Source: Rhodococcus zopfii NBRC 100606 = JCM 9919
GTDB lineage: Bacteria; Actinomycetota; Actinomycetes; Mycobacteriales; Mycobacteriaceae
NCBI RefSeq assembly: GCF_001895025.1
Contig: NZ_BCXI01000039.1
Location: 26,969 to 90,968, forward strand
DNA: 64,000 nt
Direction: 5' to 3'
Positions 51,790 to 61,897 of this stretch are shown here, in pieces. The translations under genes were made by a program, and so were the position numbers. How positions within the stretch are numbered: position 1 is the stretch's first letter; every line of letters begins with the position of its first letter. Below the pieces are notes generated by a model. The model worked only from the letters and a program-made list of their open reading frames with translations. It was not told the DNA's origin and made no database searches.

Positions 51790-53349
51790 ATGCGCAGAAC
51801 CGGTGTGCTCGCGGTCTCCCTCGTCGCACTCGCGTGGACGGTCGCCGCCTGCGGGGCGGGACCCTCGGCACGACCCGATGTCGCGGTGGTTCAGGACGTC
51901 GATGACGGTGCAGTTCCCACGCTTGAGCAGGAGGGTGCCGGCGCGCCCGAACTCCCGGTGCCCGGGGAGGACCTGACGTGGCGCGACTGCACCGCGGACA
52001 CCCTGGCGGCACAGAAACTGCCGGCAGGCCCGACAGGTCTGGTTATCGAATGCTCCGAGATCACCGCGCCCATCGACGAGGCCGGGACGGTGCCGGGAAC
52101 GTTCCCGCTCGGGATACTGCGGGCGCGCGTGCCGCAGACCCCGGCCGATGTCGCGCCGGTCGTGCTCACCACCGGAACGGACATGTCGTCCGGTAGCGCA
52201 CTCGCCGCCCTCGCCACGGGTCCGATGTCCGGTGTGCTCGCCACACGACCGGTCGTCGCGGTCGACCGCCGCGGTATCGGCGCGTCGCAGCCCATCGATT
52301 GCGTCTTTCCCGCCGATCTCCGTGCGCTCGGCGATCTGGGCCAGTTCGGCCGTAGCGGCGACGGGCCCGCCCGGGTCGCGGAGCTCGGCCGCGAAGCCAC
52401 CATCGCATGCACCGACTACCTGCAACCACAGGAGCTGATGTTCGGGGCCGCGCACGCCGCCGACGACCTCGACCAACTGCGCCTTGCCTGGAACGTGGAC
52501 CGGATCGGGCTGCTCGGTGTCGGGAACGGCGCGACCGTCGCGCTGGCGTACGCCGCCGAACATCCGGCCAATGTGGGCCGGCTGATCCTCGACTCCCCCG
52601 CCGCCGCCACCGCCGACGCCGAGCTCCTCGCGGAGAGCCGGGCGCGAGGCGCCGAAGCCGCGGTCGATGCGTTCGCCCGCCAGTGTGTGGCACTGAAGTG
52701 CTCGCTCGGCACCGCCCCTCGTGCGGTCCTCGAGGAACTGCACGCGACGGCGGCGAAGGGCGAACTCGCGCCGCTGTCCTCGAACGCGCTGGCGACCGCG
52801 GTGATCGGCTTCCTCGGCAGCCCCCGCGGCGATCTGCAGTCCCGGGTCCGCGAACTGTCCGATGCGCTGGCCGCCGCCCGCGACGGTGACGTGATGCCGC
52901 TGCTCGAGCTCGTCGATCTCGCCGAAGCGCAGCTGTCCTCCGCCGGCCAGTTCGTGTCGCGGTGCAGCGACACGCAGCGGCAGCCCACCCCGAGCCGTGC
53001 CCTGGAGCTGCAGCGGACCTGGGGGGCGAGCTATCCGCTGTTCGGCGCGGACACAGCAACCGGGCTGACGGCGTGTTCGGCGTGGCCGAGTATGCCGGCG
53101 CCGCCACTGCCGGACGGTGTGGACGTGCCGGTCCTCGTCCTCGGAGCTGCCGCCGACCCGATCGTCGGCAGCGGCGGGCTCGAATCCGCCACCGGCGCGC
53201 TCACCGCGGTGGGCGCCCGATGGGCCGTCGTGTCGTGGCAGGGAGCCGGCTATTCGGCAACCCTCCACTCGACCTGCGCGCAGGCCCGGGTCGCGGCCTA
53301 TCTGGAAACCGGAGAACTACCGCCGAACGGCAGCCTGTGCCCGGCGTGA
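51790..53349 (+). CDS. Alpha/beta-hydrolase-fold lipoprotein (Rv2672-like), catalytic residues apparently lost
   Basis: The protein has 519 residues. Signal and lipobox (VAACG) lipidate Cys21. The fold resembles the tripeptidyl aminopeptidase/SlpD group: VVAVDRRGIGASQPIDC, DDLDQLRLAWNVDRIGLLG, a C-terminal VLVLGAAADPIVGSG and Cys-rich ends. At the nucleophile elbow the usual G-x-S-x-G reads G-V-G-N-G, with Gly245 in the Ser position. The C-terminal His region reads GAGYSATLHSTC, where a Tyr stands where I expect the catalytic His. So protease activity is doubtful and a binding role is possible. Annotated as a secreted protease in relatives. Confidence 0.75.
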   Translation: MRRTGVLAVSLVALAWTVAACGAGPSARPDVAVVQDVDDGAVPTLEQEGAGAPELPVPGEDLTWRDCTADTLAAQKLPAGPTGLVIECSEITAPIDEAGTVPGTFPLGILRARVPQTPADVAPVVLTTGTDMSSGSALAALATGPMSGVLATRPVVAVDRRGIGASQPIDCVFPADLRALGDLGQFGRSGDGPARVAELGREATIACTDYLQPQELMFGAAHAADDLDQLRLAWNVDRIGLLGVGNGATVALAYAAEHPANVGRLILDSPAAATADAELLAESRARGAEAAVDAFARQCVALKCSLGTAPRAVLEELHATAAKGELAPLSSNALATAVIGFLGSPRGDLQSRVRELSDALAAARDGDVMPLLELVDLAEAQLSSAGQFVSRCSDTQRQPTPSRALELQRTWGASYPLFGADTATGLTACSAWPSMPAPPLPDGVDVPVLVLGAAADPIVGSGGLESATGALTAVGARWAVVSWQGAGYSATLHSTCAQARVAAYLETGELPPNGSLCPA

Positions 53350-53410
53350 GCGGGGCCGCTCGTCGGGGCGGGTCGATCGCCGATCGGTCACTCCGGTGTA
53401 CCGTGCCGTA

Positions 53411-54706
53411 GTGTTCCTCAGTCGTCTCGAGCCCCGCACCGCCCGCACCACTGTGGAGGTGGTCAAGTGCGTTGTTTGGCCGTTGGCCGTGCTCACGGTG
53501 CTGCACCGTGTGGTGATCAAAGCGGTCAACGGCTTCCGGACCGACGACTTCACGCCCGTGTACAACGCGGCACTGGCGTTCCTCAACCGGCAGCCCGTGT
53601 ATACCGCGAACTTCCAGTGGGTCGATCCGCACTACCTGTATCCGCCGTCGGGCACGCTGCTGATCTCGCCGATCGCCGTGATCGATCCCGAACGCTCCCG
53701 TTGGTTGTTCATCCTCGCGAACGCGATCGCGATCCTCGTCGCGTTGTATCTGCTGCTGCGCATGTTCGGCTACGGTCTCGACTCGGTGATCGCACCGATT
53801 CTCGTACTCGGTGCGTTCTCCTCCGAAACTGTGACGAACACGCTGGTGTTCACCAACATCAACGGTCTCGTGTTGCTCGGCGAGATCGCTTTCCTCACGC
53901 TGCTGCTCAAGCGTCGCGATCTGTGGGCCGGCGTTGCGATCGGCTTGACGTTCGCGGTCAAACCGATCCTTGCGCCGCTGCTGTTCCTTCCGCTGGTCCG
54001 AGGCCAGTGGAAGGTGTTCGTCACGGCAGCGGCGGTTCCGGCAGCTCTCATGGCGATCGCTTGGCCGCTGTCCGTCGACGCGTGGCAGTTCGTCGAACAC
54101 ACGACGCCTTACCTCCTCGAGGCCCGCGACTACTTCAACAGTGCGATCGTCGGCAACGGCATGTACTACGGGCTGCCGGCTTGGCTGATCCTGGGGCTCC
54201 GCGCAGTTCTCATGGTGATGGTGCTGGTGTCGCTGTGGTTGCTGTACCGCTACTGCCGCAACGACGAGCTGTTCTTCGTCGGCACCGCGACCGGCTTGCT
54301 GCTGACCGCATCGTTCCTGCTCGGCTCGCTCGGCCAGATGTACTACTCGATGATGCTGTTCCCGCTGCTGATGACGGTGGTGCTGCGGAACTCGGTGATG
54401 CGCAACTGGCCTGCGTGGCTGGCCGTGTACGGGTTCCTCAGTTACGACAGCTGGCTCTCGAGCCGCTGGCCGGAGATGGGCCGGGCCGCCGAGTACATGA
54501 AGACGACGTTCGGATGGTCGTTGATCATCATCGTCGCGTTCGCGGTGCTGCTCGACCGATACCTGGCCGCGCGCCGCGAAGGCCGGCTCGAATCGGGCAT
54601 CGAACCGGCATTCCTGCTGCCGACGACACCCGTCGACGTCCCGGACGACGCCGGAGAACCGGAAGAACCCGAGGAGCGCGTGGCCGCACCGGCTGTCCGC
54701 GACTAG
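53411..54706 (+). CDS. aftC: Arabinofuranosyltransferase AftC (GT-C, GT87-like)
   Basis: The protein has 431 residues from GTG 53411 (GTG 53396 is an alternative). About ten TM helices are predicted. The opening VLTVLHRVVIKAVNGFRTDDF, DPHYLYPPSGTLLISPIAV, TNTLVFTNINGLVLLGE and NGMYYGLPAWLILGLR agree closely with what I remember of mycobacterial AftC. AftC branches the arabinan of arabinogalactan and LAM by adding alpha(1-3) arabinofuranose from decaprenyl-phosphoryl-arabinose outside the membrane. Same neighbours as in M. tuberculosis (Rv2672, Rv2673, msrB). Confidence 0.93.
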   Translation: MFLSRLEPRTARTTVEVVKCVVWPLAVLTVLHRVVIKAVNGFRTDDFTPVYNAALAFLNRQPVYTANFQWVDPHYLYPPSGTLLISPIAVIDPERSRWLFILANAIAILVALYLLLRMFGYGLDSVIAPILVLGAFSSETVTNTLVFTNINGLVLLGEIAFLTLLLKRRDLWAGVAIGLTFAVKPILAPLLFLPLVRGQWKVFVTAAAVPAALMAIAWPLSVDAWQFVEHTTPYLLEARDYFNSAIVGNGMYYGLPAWLILGLRAVLMVMVLVSLWLLYRYCRNDELFFVGTATGLLLTASFLLGSLGQMYYSMMLFPLLMTVVLRNSVMRNWPAWLAVYGFLSYDSWLSSRWPEMGRAAEYMKTTFGWSLIIIVAFAVLLDRYLAARREGRLESGIEPAFLLPTTPVDVPDDAGEPEEPEERVAAPAVRD

Positions 54707-54716
54707 CCTCGGCGTC

Positions 54717-55145
54717 ATGACTTCCACGCCCCGACCGGAACCCGCGCCGAAGGTCGAACGCAGCGACGAAGAATGGCGCGCTCTGCTCTCCCCGGAGGAG
54801 TTCGCGGTGCTGCGCCGGGCGGGCACCGAACGCCCGTTCGTCGGCGAGTACACCGACACCGAAACCGAAGGGGTCTACGAGTGCCGCGCCTGCGGCTCCG
54901 AGTTGTTCCGCAGCAGCGAGAAGTTCCATTCGCACTGCGGATGGCCGTCGTTCTTCGACCCCGCCGATTCGGACGCGGTGATCCTTCGATCCGACGATTC
55001 GCTGGGGATGCGCCGCGTCGAGGTGCTCTGCGCGTCGTGCCACAGCCATCTCGGGCACGTGTTCGAGGGTGAGGGCTACCCGACACCGACCGATCAGCGG
55101 TACTGCATCAATTCGATCTGCCTGCGCCTGGTCCCGTCGAACTGA
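54717..55145 (+). CDS. msrB: Peptide-methionine (R)-S-oxide reductase MsrB
   Basis: The protein has 142 residues. Zn-binding Cys pairs are CRAC (Cys56, Cys59) and CASC (Cys105, Cys108). GWPSFFDP and the catalytic Cys130 in QRYCINSICL are family residues. It reduces methionine-R-sulfoxide with thioredoxin. ATG 54717 is 10 bases after the aftC stop, suggesting co-transcription. No resolving Cys outside these is obvious except Cys135 in INSIC. Confidence 0.96.
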   Translation: MTSTPRPEPAPKVERSDEEWRALLSPEEFAVLRRAGTERPFVGEYTDTETEGVYECRACGSELFRSSEKFHSHCGWPSFFDPADSDAVILRSDDSLGMRRVEVLCASCHSHLGHVFEGEGYPTPTDQRYCINSICLRLVPSN

Positions 55146-55190
55146 GCGCTCCCGGGTGCGGAACCGGACCGCGGCCGGGAAGATCGAGCC

Positions 55191-56216
55191 ATGACCGGGG
55201 ATTCCGTCGTCCGACCGACCCAGCACACCGTGGGACCGACCCAGCCCACCGTCGGTAGAGCGAAGGTGAAGGTTTCGATCGTCGGCGCGGGCGCTGTGGG
55301 CACCGCGATCGCGTATGCGTGCCTGATCCGCGGCTCGACCGAGTCACTGGCGTTGTTCGACACGAATGCCGACAAAGTCCGCGCCGAGGTCCTCGACTTG
55401 AACCACGGCACCCAGTTCGCGCCGCCGTGCCGGATCGAGGGCAGCGACGACCTCGCCGTCACCGCCGGATCGGACATGATCGTGGTGACCGCCGGCGCCA
55501 AACAGAAGCCGGGGCAGTCGCGACTCGATCTCGCCGCGGCGAACGTCGCACTGGTGCAGGTCCTGACACCGGCGCTGCTCGAGCGGTCCCCGGACGCGGT
55601 GATCCTGTTCGTCAGCAATCCCGTCGACATCGTCACCCACGCCGCGATCACTGCGACCGATGCCCCGCCCGGCCGTATCTTCGGGTCGGGCACCGTGCTG
55701 GATTCGGGACGCCTGCGTTTCCTGATCGCCGAACGCGCCGGGGTCGCGGTGGAGAACGTGCACGCCGTCGTCGTCGGCGAACACGGCGACTCGGAGATCA
55801 CGTTGTGGTCCGGGGCGGCGATCGGCGGAGTGCCGGCAGCGGAGTTCCAGGGCCCAGCCCTCGACGGCACCTCCGGGACCGTGTTCGACGCGGCGACCCG
55901 GGCGGACATCTCCGCGCAGGTGGTGCACAGCGCGTACGAGATCATCCGCGGCAAGGGCGCGACCAATCTTGCGATCGGGTTGTCCACGGTCCGCATCGTC
56001 GAGGCTGTGCTGGGCGACCAGCACCGGGTGCTGCCCGTGTCGACGCTCCAGACCGATCCCGAGGAGTTGTCCGGCGTATGCCTGTCGCTGCCGACCGTCG
56101 TCGACAGCCGTGGCGCGTCCCGGGTGCTCGACGTGGCGATGTCCGACGAGGAGCGTGCCGGTCTGCGCGCCTCGGCCCGCACGTTGCGGGAGGTCCAGGC
56201 AACGCTCGAACGCTGA
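55191..56216 (+). CDS. ldh: L-lactate dehydrogenase
   Basis: The protein has 341 residues. The NAD-binding GAGAVG is at 32-37; DLNHGTQF, SNPVDIVTH and the active-site EHGDSE (His198) identify an LDH. It interconverts pyruvate and L-lactate with NADH. The active-site loop (AGAKQKPGQSR) contains the Gln-Lys-Pro-Gly typical of lactate rather than malate enzymes. The first 24 residues (PTQHTVGPTQPTVG) are a short tandem repeat outside the fold. Convergent with the molybdenum oxidoreductase gene, with 15 bases between. Confidence 0.93.
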   Translation: MTGDSVVRPTQHTVGPTQPTVGRAKVKVSIVGAGAVGTAIAYACLIRGSTESLALFDTNADKVRAEVLDLNHGTQFAPPCRIEGSDDLAVTAGSDMIVVTAGAKQKPGQSRLDLAAANVALVQVLTPALLERSPDAVILFVSNPVDIVTHAAITATDAPPGRIFGSGTVLDSGRLRFLIAERAGVAVENVHAVVVGEHGDSEITLWSGAAIGGVPAAEFQGPALDGTSGTVFDAATRADISAQVVHSAYEIIRGKGATNLAIGLSTVRIVEAVLGDQHRVLPVSTLQTDPEELSGVCLSLPTVVDSRGASRVLDVAMSDEERAGLRASARTLREVQATLER

Positions 56217-56231
56217 CGATGACCGGGAGGG

Positions 56232-58583
56232 TCAGCGGGTGCGGACCACCGGTGGGTCGTATGCGCGGATCGGGGGCAGTTCGCCGTCGAACAGTTCGAT
56301 CTGCACCAGTACATGCTGTCCGGTGCAGCCGCGCGCCAGGGACGACGTGCCGACGTCCGCGGTCAGCACGTTCGGGTTACCGTGCACGCACATCGAGTCC
56401 GGGTCCGACGGATCGAGCGGGTCGTACCAGGCACCCGTCGACAGCTGCACAATGCCAGGCAGCATCCCGTCGTCGAGCACCACACCGGCCAGACACGCGC
56501 CGCGATCGTTGAACACCCGCACGATGTCCCCGGCGTCGATGCCGCGCGCCGCGGCCGCGTCGGGGTGCATCCGCAGCGGTTCGCGCCCTCGGATCTTCGA
56601 CGCCTGGCTGGTGGCGCCGTGGTCGAGCTGACTGTGCAGCCGGGTGCGCGGCTGGTTCGCGATCAGGTGAAGCGGGAACTGCTGCGCGCGCGAGCCGCCG
56701 AGCCATTCCTCCGGTTCGTACCAGGTGGGGTGGCCTGCGCAGTCGTCGTAGCCGAATCCGTCGATGTCGGCGGAGAAGATCTCGATACGCCCGCTCGGGG
56801 TGCGCAGCGGATACGTCTCCGGGTCCTCGCGAAAGTCCTGGAACAGCGTGAGGTTGTCCTCGGTCCGCATCCGCACGTGACCGCGATGCCAGAACTCGTC
56901 GAACTCCGGGGCGTCCCCGCCGTCGGCGAGGACGAATCCACGCCACTGCTCGTACAGGTGCTCGAGCCACTGACGTGCGGTGCGGTTCTCGGTGAACTGC
57001 GGACCGAATCCCAGCCGGTGTGCGAGCGCAGCGAACGTGTCGTAGTCGTCGCGGGCCTGCGCGTACCGCGGCGTCGCGGCGTGCATCGCCACGAGCAGCG
57101 GGTCGTTGCGGGTACACGAGAGGTCTTCGCGTTCGAACGACGTGGTGGACGGCACGACGATGTCGGCGTGTTTGGCCATCGGCGTCCAGTACGGGTCGTG
57201 CACGACGATGGTGTCGGGCCGCGTCAGCGCCCGCTTCAACCGTCCGAGATCCTGGTGGTGATGGAACGGGTTCCCGCCGGCCCAGTACACGAGCCGGATG
57301 TCGGGGAAGGTGCGGCGTTGTCCGTCGAAGTCGTATTGCTCCCCCGGCCGCAGCAGCAGATCGGAGATCGCGGCGACGGGGATCGCCTCATCGATCGGGT
57401 TCTGCCCCTGGAACAGGGTCGGCAGCGGGTACGGCACCGGTGCCAGGCCGGGTTCGTTCATCGATCCGTAGCCGTGCCCGAATCCGCCGCCCGGTACGCC
57501 GATCTGGCCGAGCATCGCGGCGAGCGTCACCCCTGCCCACGGTGCCTGCTCGCCGTGCCGGACTCGCTGCAGCGACCACGTGACGGTGACCAGGGTGCGG
57601 CCGGCGGCCATGCGGCGAGCGAGGCCGGTGAGAGTACCTGCGGGCAGACCGGACAGTTCCGCGGCCCATTCCGGGGTCTTCGGAATCCCGTCGGTACGCC
57701 CGAGCAGGTAGTCCTCGAACTTGTCGTAGCCGGTGCAGTAGCGGTCGAGAAAGCCGCGGTCGGCGAGGCCCTCGGTGGCGAGGACGTACGCGAGGGCCAG
57801 CATGATCGCGACGTCGGTGCCGGGACGCGGGGCCAGCCATTCGGCGTCGCCGTGCAGATCGTCGCGCAGCGGGCTGATCGACACGACCCGCCCGCCGCGG
57901 GCCCGCAACCGGTCGAGTGCGTCGCGGGTCGGATGGTTGCTGGTGCCACCGTCGTTGACCGCGGTGTTCTTCAGCGGCACCCCGCCGAAGCACACCATCA
58001 GGTCGGTCTCGCGGGCGATGACATCCCAGTTCGTGGAGCGCGCGAACAGCTTCCAGTGGGTGCCGACGACACGCGGCATGATCACCCCGGTCGCACCGAG
58101 CGAATAACTGTGCACGGACCGGGTGTAACCGCCGAGCATCTTCAGGAACCGGTGCACCTGACTCTGGGCGTGATGGAACCGCCCCGGCGACGACCACCCG
58201 TAGGAACCGCCGAAGATCGCGCGGTTGCCGTGGACGTCGACGACGCGCCGCAGTTCACCGGCGAGCAGTTCGGTCAGTTCGTCCCACGACACCGCGACGA
58301 ATTCGTCGCTGCCACGGTCACCGCTCGGTCCCGGTCCGTTCTCGAGCCAGCCGCGCCGTATCGCGGGGCCGGTGATCCGGGACCGGTGCCGCACCGAGCC
58401 GGGCAGATTGCCGAGAATCGGCGACGGGTCGGTGTCGCCCGGGTACGGATGCACCGCGGCGACCTCACCGTTCTTCGCCTCGGCCTCGTACATCCCCCAG
58501 TGTGAGATGTGTGAGTACCTCACGGGCGAGATGTGTGAGTACCGCGCGCGATTCGGGTCGGTTTCCTGCTCCGGCATCCGCAT
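56232..58583 (-). CDS. bisC: Molybdopterin-dependent oxidoreductase, biotin/TMAO/DMSO sulfoxide reductase type
   Basis: The protein has 783 residues and no [4Fe-4S] Cys cluster or Tat signal, so it is a cytoplasmic DMSO-reductase-family enzyme of the BisC/TorZ class. HWGMYEAEAKNGEV opens the fold; FGGSYGWSSPGRFHHAQSQVHRFL provides the molybdenum-ligand Ser, and AGGNPFHHHQDL and VVPSTTSFEREDLSCTRND are further cofactor contacts. It probably repairs biotin sulfoxide or reduces methionine sulfoxide. ATG 58583 shares a base with the hemQ stop (TGATG). The N-terminus contains a 24-bp tandem duplication (RYSHIS twice). Confidence 0.88.
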   Translation of the reverse strand: MRMPEQETDPNRARYSHISPVRYSHISHWGMYEAEAKNGEVAAVHPYPGDTDPSPILGNLPGSVRHRSRITGPAIRRGWLENGPGPSGDRGSDEFVAVSWDELTELLAGELRRVVDVHGNRAIFGGSYGWSSPGRFHHAQSQVHRFLKMLGGYTRSVHSYSLGATGVIMPRVVGTHWKLFARSTNWDVIARETDLMVCFGGVPLKNTAVNDGGTSNHPTRDALDRLRARGGRVVSISPLRDDLHGDAEWLAPRPGTDVAIMLALAYVLATEGLADRGFLDRYCTGYDKFEDYLLGRTDGIPKTPEWAAELSGLPAGTLTGLARRMAAGRTLVTVTWSLQRVRHGEQAPWAGVTLAAMLGQIGVPGGGFGHGYGSMNEPGLAPVPYPLPTLFQGQNPIDEAIPVAAISDLLLRPGEQYDFDGQRRTFPDIRLVYWAGGNPFHHHQDLGRLKRALTRPDTIVVHDPYWTPMAKHADIVVPSTTSFEREDLSCTRNDPLLVAMHAATPRYAQARDDYDTFAALAHRLGFGPQFTENRTARQWLEHLYEQWRGFVLADGGDAPEFDEFWHRGHVRMRTEDNLTLFQDFREDPETYPLRTPSGRIEIFSADIDGFGYDDCAGHPTWYEPEEWLGGSRAQQFPLHLIANQPRTRLHSQLDHGATSQASKIRGREPLRMHPDAAAARGIDAGDIVRVFNDRGACLAGVVLDDGMLPGIVQLSTGAWYDPLDPSDPDSMCVHGNPNVLTADVGTSSLARGCTGQHVLVQIELFDGELPPIRAYDPPVVRTR
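58504..58543. repeat. Tandem duplication in the N-terminus of the molybdenum enzyme
   Basis: A 24-bp unit at 58504-58527 is followed by an identical 16-bp partial copy at 58528-58543. In frame it doubles the segment RYSHIS before the conserved HWG start of the fold, so it lengthens the head by eight residues without breaking the frame. Confidence 0.8.
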
Positions 58584-59278
58584 CAGGGCAGCGCGTTGAT
58601 CAGCCGGTCCGCGTCGATACGCGGGCCGCTGAAGAACGGGATCTCGAGACGCACGTGGTAGCGGGCCTCGGTCGCGCGCAGGTCGCGCATGAGGTCGACG
58701 ATCCGATCGAGCTCCGGGGCCTCGAACGCGAGGATCCACTCGTAGTCACCGAGCGCGAACGCCGGCACCGTGTTCGCCCGCACGTCCGGGTAGCCGCGGC
58801 CGGCCTTGCCGTGCTCGGCGAGGATACGGCGACGGTCCTCGTCGGGCAGCAGATACCAGTCGTACGACCGCACGAACGGGTACACGCAGATGTAGTTGCC
58901 CGGATCCTCGCCCGCGATGAACGCCGGAACGTGGCTCTTGTTGAATTCTGCGGGGCGGTGCAGGGCCACGTTCGACCACACCGGGTTGCTGGCCCGGCCG
59001 ACGATCGTGCTGCGACGGAAGTCCGCGTAGAACTTCTGCAGATCCTCGATGCGCTCGGCATGCGTCCAGAACATGAAGTCGGCGTCGGCGCGCAGACCGG
59101 CGATGTCGTAGATGCCACGAACGACGACGTCGGTGTTCTCGTACGAGGCGAGGAACTTCTGCAGGTCCTCGAGCGCCTCGGCGCGGTCGTCCCCGAGGAC
59201 ACCCGGCCGTACCTGGAACACCGACCACATCGCGTAGCGCAGGGTCGAATTGAGCTTGTCGAAATCGAGACGTGCCAT
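58583..59278 (-). CDS. hemQ: Coproheme decarboxylase HemQ (chlorite dismutase family)
   Basis: The protein has 231 residues. [59 protein letters not shown] and [14 protein letters not shown] are HemQ blocks, including the catalytic Tyr region [10 protein letters not shown]. It converts coproheme III to heme b in the coproporphyrin-dependent pathway of actinobacteria. ATG 59278 follows the hemY stop by 5 bases. Next to hemY and hemE, as in M. tuberculosis (Rv2676c). Confidence 0.95.
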   Translation of the reverse strand: MARLDFDKLNSTLRYAMWSVFQVRPGVLGDDRAEALEDLQKFLASYENTDVVVRGIYDIAGLRADADFMFWTHAERIEDLQKFYADFRRSTIVGRASNPVWSNVALHRPAEFNKSHVPAFIAGEDPGNYICVYPFVRSYDWYLLPDEDRRRILAEHGKAGRGYPDVRANTVPAFALGDYEWILAFEAPELDRIVDLMRDLRATEARYHVRLEIPFFSGPRIDADRLINALP

Positions 59279-59283
59279 GTTCC

Positions 59284-60663
59284 TCATCCTGCCACTCGTG
59301 CTGTCAGCCGTGCCGCGGCCGTTGTTCCAGAATCGACGCAGGCGGGCACGCCGACACCGTGCAGCATCGCACCGGCCACTTCGATGCCGTCGACGTCGGC
59401 AACCGCGGCCTCGAGTGCGGCGACGACCGCGTCGTGCCCGGCGCGGTATTGCGGCAGGCCGCCGTGCCAGCGCTGCACGAACGTGGCGACCGGTTCCGCG
59501 GTCACTCCCGTGACGGTTTCGAGGTCCGCCCGGGCCAGTGCGATCAGCCGGTCGTCGTCGGCCTCGACGAGCTCGGCGTCCCCGAACCGACCGAACGACG
59601 CGCGGGCAAGTTCCACGTCCCGTTCGGCCAGGTGCGGCCATTTGCGGCTGGACAGCGTGAACGCCTTCGCCGACAGGTCCTCACCGGTCGCGACGAGGAT
59701 CCCGGAATTGTGGGGCAGCCCCGAATCCCGCGGCAGGGCGAGCGCGACGACCACCGAGGACGCGAGCGGAATCCGTCCCGCGTGCTCGGCCGCCGCGGGT
59801 ACCGCGTCTGCGAGCAGCGCAGCGGCCTGCGGGGCAGGCACCGCGAGCACGACACCGTCGACTTCCCCGATCGGGTCGATGGTCCATCGTCGGCCGGTGC
59901 GACGCAGCGCCGACGCGGGCGTCTCGCGGTGGATCTCGGCGGCGGCGGCCCGCTCGAGTGCGTCGAGCAGCACGCCGTAACCGTCGCGGAGCGTCCCGAA
60001 GACCGGTGCGGTCGACGGTGGCGGCAACGCCCGGCGCACGGCCTCGCTCAGGCTCGGCGCACCGTCGTCGAGCGCCGCGGCGAGCGCGGGGACGGTCGCG
60101 CGCACCCCGGCGGTGTCGGACAGGCCCGAATACACCCCGCCGAGTAGCGGATCGACGCTGCGCCGCACTACCTGCTCACCGAACCGCGTCCCGACGAGTT
60201 CGGCGACGGAAAGGTCTCCGCCGCGCTCCCAATGCAACGGCACGCTCGGTTCCGCGGCGATCCGGTCGAGGGTGGCGGCGTCGACGAGCCCGGCCAGCGT
60301 CTGCGCGGCGGCGGGAATGCCCATCAGGGTGCCGACCGGCATCGGGTGCAGCTCGGCTCCGGCGTAGATCAGCGGTCGTGCACCGGCCGGGTACACGAGC
60401 TGGTCGGTCAGGCCCAGCTCCTCGAGCAGCTCCGGCATCTCGGGGCGGCGGCCGATGAACGCCTCCGCACCCACGTCGACGGGACCACCTGCGAGCGGGA
60501 CGGTGCGCAATTTCCCGCCGAGCCGATCGGACTGTTCCAGGATGACGATCCGGGCGCGGGAACCGAGGGTCGTCCGCAGGCGGTAGGCGGCCACCAGGCC
60601 GGTGACACCTCCGCCGATGACAGCGACGGTCGGCCCCCCGACTGCGACGGTCGGCGTGCTCAC
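59284..60663 (-). CDS. hemY: Coproporphyrinogen III/protoporphyrinogen oxidase HemY (HemG type)
   Basis: The protein has 459 residues. FAD motif GGGVTG at 17-22, [32 protein letters not shown] and [10 protein letters not shown] are family blocks. In this lineage it oxidises coproporphyrinogen III to coproporphyrin III before iron insertion and HemQ. GTG 60663 overlaps the hemE stop by GTGA, so hemE and hemY are translated together. Many Rhodococcus copies contain the late [18 protein letters not shown] motif seen here. Confidence 0.94.
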   Translation of the reverse strand: MSTPTVAVGGPTVAVIGGGVTGLVAAYRLRTTLGSRARIVILEQSDRLGGKLRTVPLAGGPVDVGAEAFIGRRPEMPELLEELGLTDQLVYPAGARPLIYAGAELHPMPVGTLMGIPAAAQTLAGLVDAATLDRIAAEPSVPLHWERGGDLSVAELVGTRFGEQVVRRSVDPLLGGVYSGLSDTAGVRATVPALAAALDDGAPSLSEAVRRALPPPSTAPVFGTLRDGYGVLLDALERAAAAEIHRETPASALRRTGRRWTIDPIGEVDGVVLAVPAPQAAALLADAVPAAAEHAGRIPLASSVVVALALPRDSGLPHNSGILVATGEDLSAKAFTLSSRKWPHLAERDVELARASFGRFGDAELVEADDDRLIALARADLETVTGVTAEPVATFVQRWHGGLPQYRAGHDAVVAALEAAVADVDGIEVAGAMLHGVGVPACVDSGTTAAARLTARVAG

Positions 60664-61757
60664 AGCGAATGCACCAGCTCGACGACGCGGGTCAGCACCG
60701 CCGGGTCGGTGTCCGGCAGCACTCCGTGGCCCAGGTTGAAGATGTGCCCGGTGGTGCCTGCAGCACGGGCACGATCCGCTTCGGCGGCGATCCGGCGCAC
60801 CTCGCGTTCGACGACGTCCCACCCGGCGAACAGGATCGCCGGATCCAGGTTGCCCTGCAGTCCCTTGCCCGGGCCCACCCGCCCGGCGGCGACGTCGAGC
60901 GGAATCCGCCAGTCGACACCCACGACGTCGGCGCCGGCTTCGCCCATCGCGCCGAGCAGCTCACCGGTGCCGACCCCGAAGTGGATGCGCGGCACCCCGG
61001 CCGCCTCGATCTCGGCGAGTACGCGCTGCGAGTGCGGCAGCACGTACTCGCGGTAGTCGGCGAGCGAGAGGGCTCCCGCCCACGAATCGAACAACTGGAT
61101 CGCGTCGACTCCGGCGTGCAACTGTGCCTGCAGGAACGCGATGGTGATGTCCGCCAGCCGGCCGAGCAGCGCGTGCCACGTCGTGGGATCGGAGTGCATG
61201 AGCGCCTTGGTGCGCTCGTGGTTGCGGCTCGGTCCTCCCTCGACGAGATACGAGGCGAGGGTGAACGGCGCTCCGGCGAACCCGATCAGCGGGGTGTCAC
61301 CGAGCTCGCGGGTGAGCAGACCCACGGCGGTCGCGACGGCACCGACCTCCCCGGCTTCGAGGCCCGGCAGGGCGGCGACGTCCGCGGCCGATCGGATCGG
61401 GTTCGCGACGACCGGGCCGGTACCGGCGACGATGTCGAGATCGATACCGGCGGCTTTGAGGGGCACGACGATGTCGGAGAAGAGGATCGCCGCGTCGACG
61501 TTGTGGCGACGGACCGGCTGCAAGGTGATCTCGCACACCAGCTCGGGCCGGAAACAGGATTCGAGCATGCCGATACCTGCGCGGATCTCCCGGTACTCGG
61601 GCAAGGACCTGCCTGCCTGGCGCATGAACCACACGGGCCGGTGTGTCGGCTCGGCGCCGCGCGCCGCGGCGAGCAACGGGGCCGTGTCGAGCCGACGGCG
61701 GCTCGGGTACTCCGCGGGGGTGGTAGAGCCGACGTTCGTGTCTTCCAGGCCGGTCAT
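60660..61757 (-). CDS. hemE: Uroporphyrinogen decarboxylase
   Basis: The protein has 365 residues. The signature [18 protein letters not shown] (41-58) holds the Arg residues that bind the substrate. [15 protein letters not shown] has the catalytic Asp and [18 protein letters not shown] the second signature. It turns uroporphyrinogen III into coproporphyrinogen III. ATG 61757 is chosen for family length; the open frame extends to 62015 without homology. Divergent from the DUF3000 gene. Confidence 0.96.
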   Translation of the reverse strand: MTGLEDTNVGSTTPAEYPSRRRLDTAPLLAAARGAEPTHRPVWFMRQAGRSLPEYREIRAGIGMLESCFRPELVCEITLQPVRRHNVDAAILFSDIVVPLKAAGIDLDIVAGTGPVVANPIRSAADVAALPGLEAGEVGAVATAVGLLTRELGDTPLIGFAGAPFTLASYLVEGGPSRNHERTKALMHSDPTTWHALLGRLADITIAFLQAQLHAGVDAIQLFDSWAGALSLADYREYVLPHSQRVLAEIEAAGVPRIHFGVGTGELLGAMGEAGADVVGVDWRIPLDVAAGRVGPGKGLQGNLDPAILFAGWDVVEREVRRIAAEADRARAAGTTGHIFNLGHGVLPDTDPAVLTRVVELVHSL

Positions 61758-61897
61758 CGATCCTCGTCTTCCAGGAGCATGGTCGGTACCCGCCACGGCG
61801 GGCACGGGATGCTGCCCATGCTGCCACGCCGCCGTCGGCCCCCGGAATCGGCGCGCCTCCCGCGTGCTCTGCATCACCGGCACTAACGTCCGCTGTC

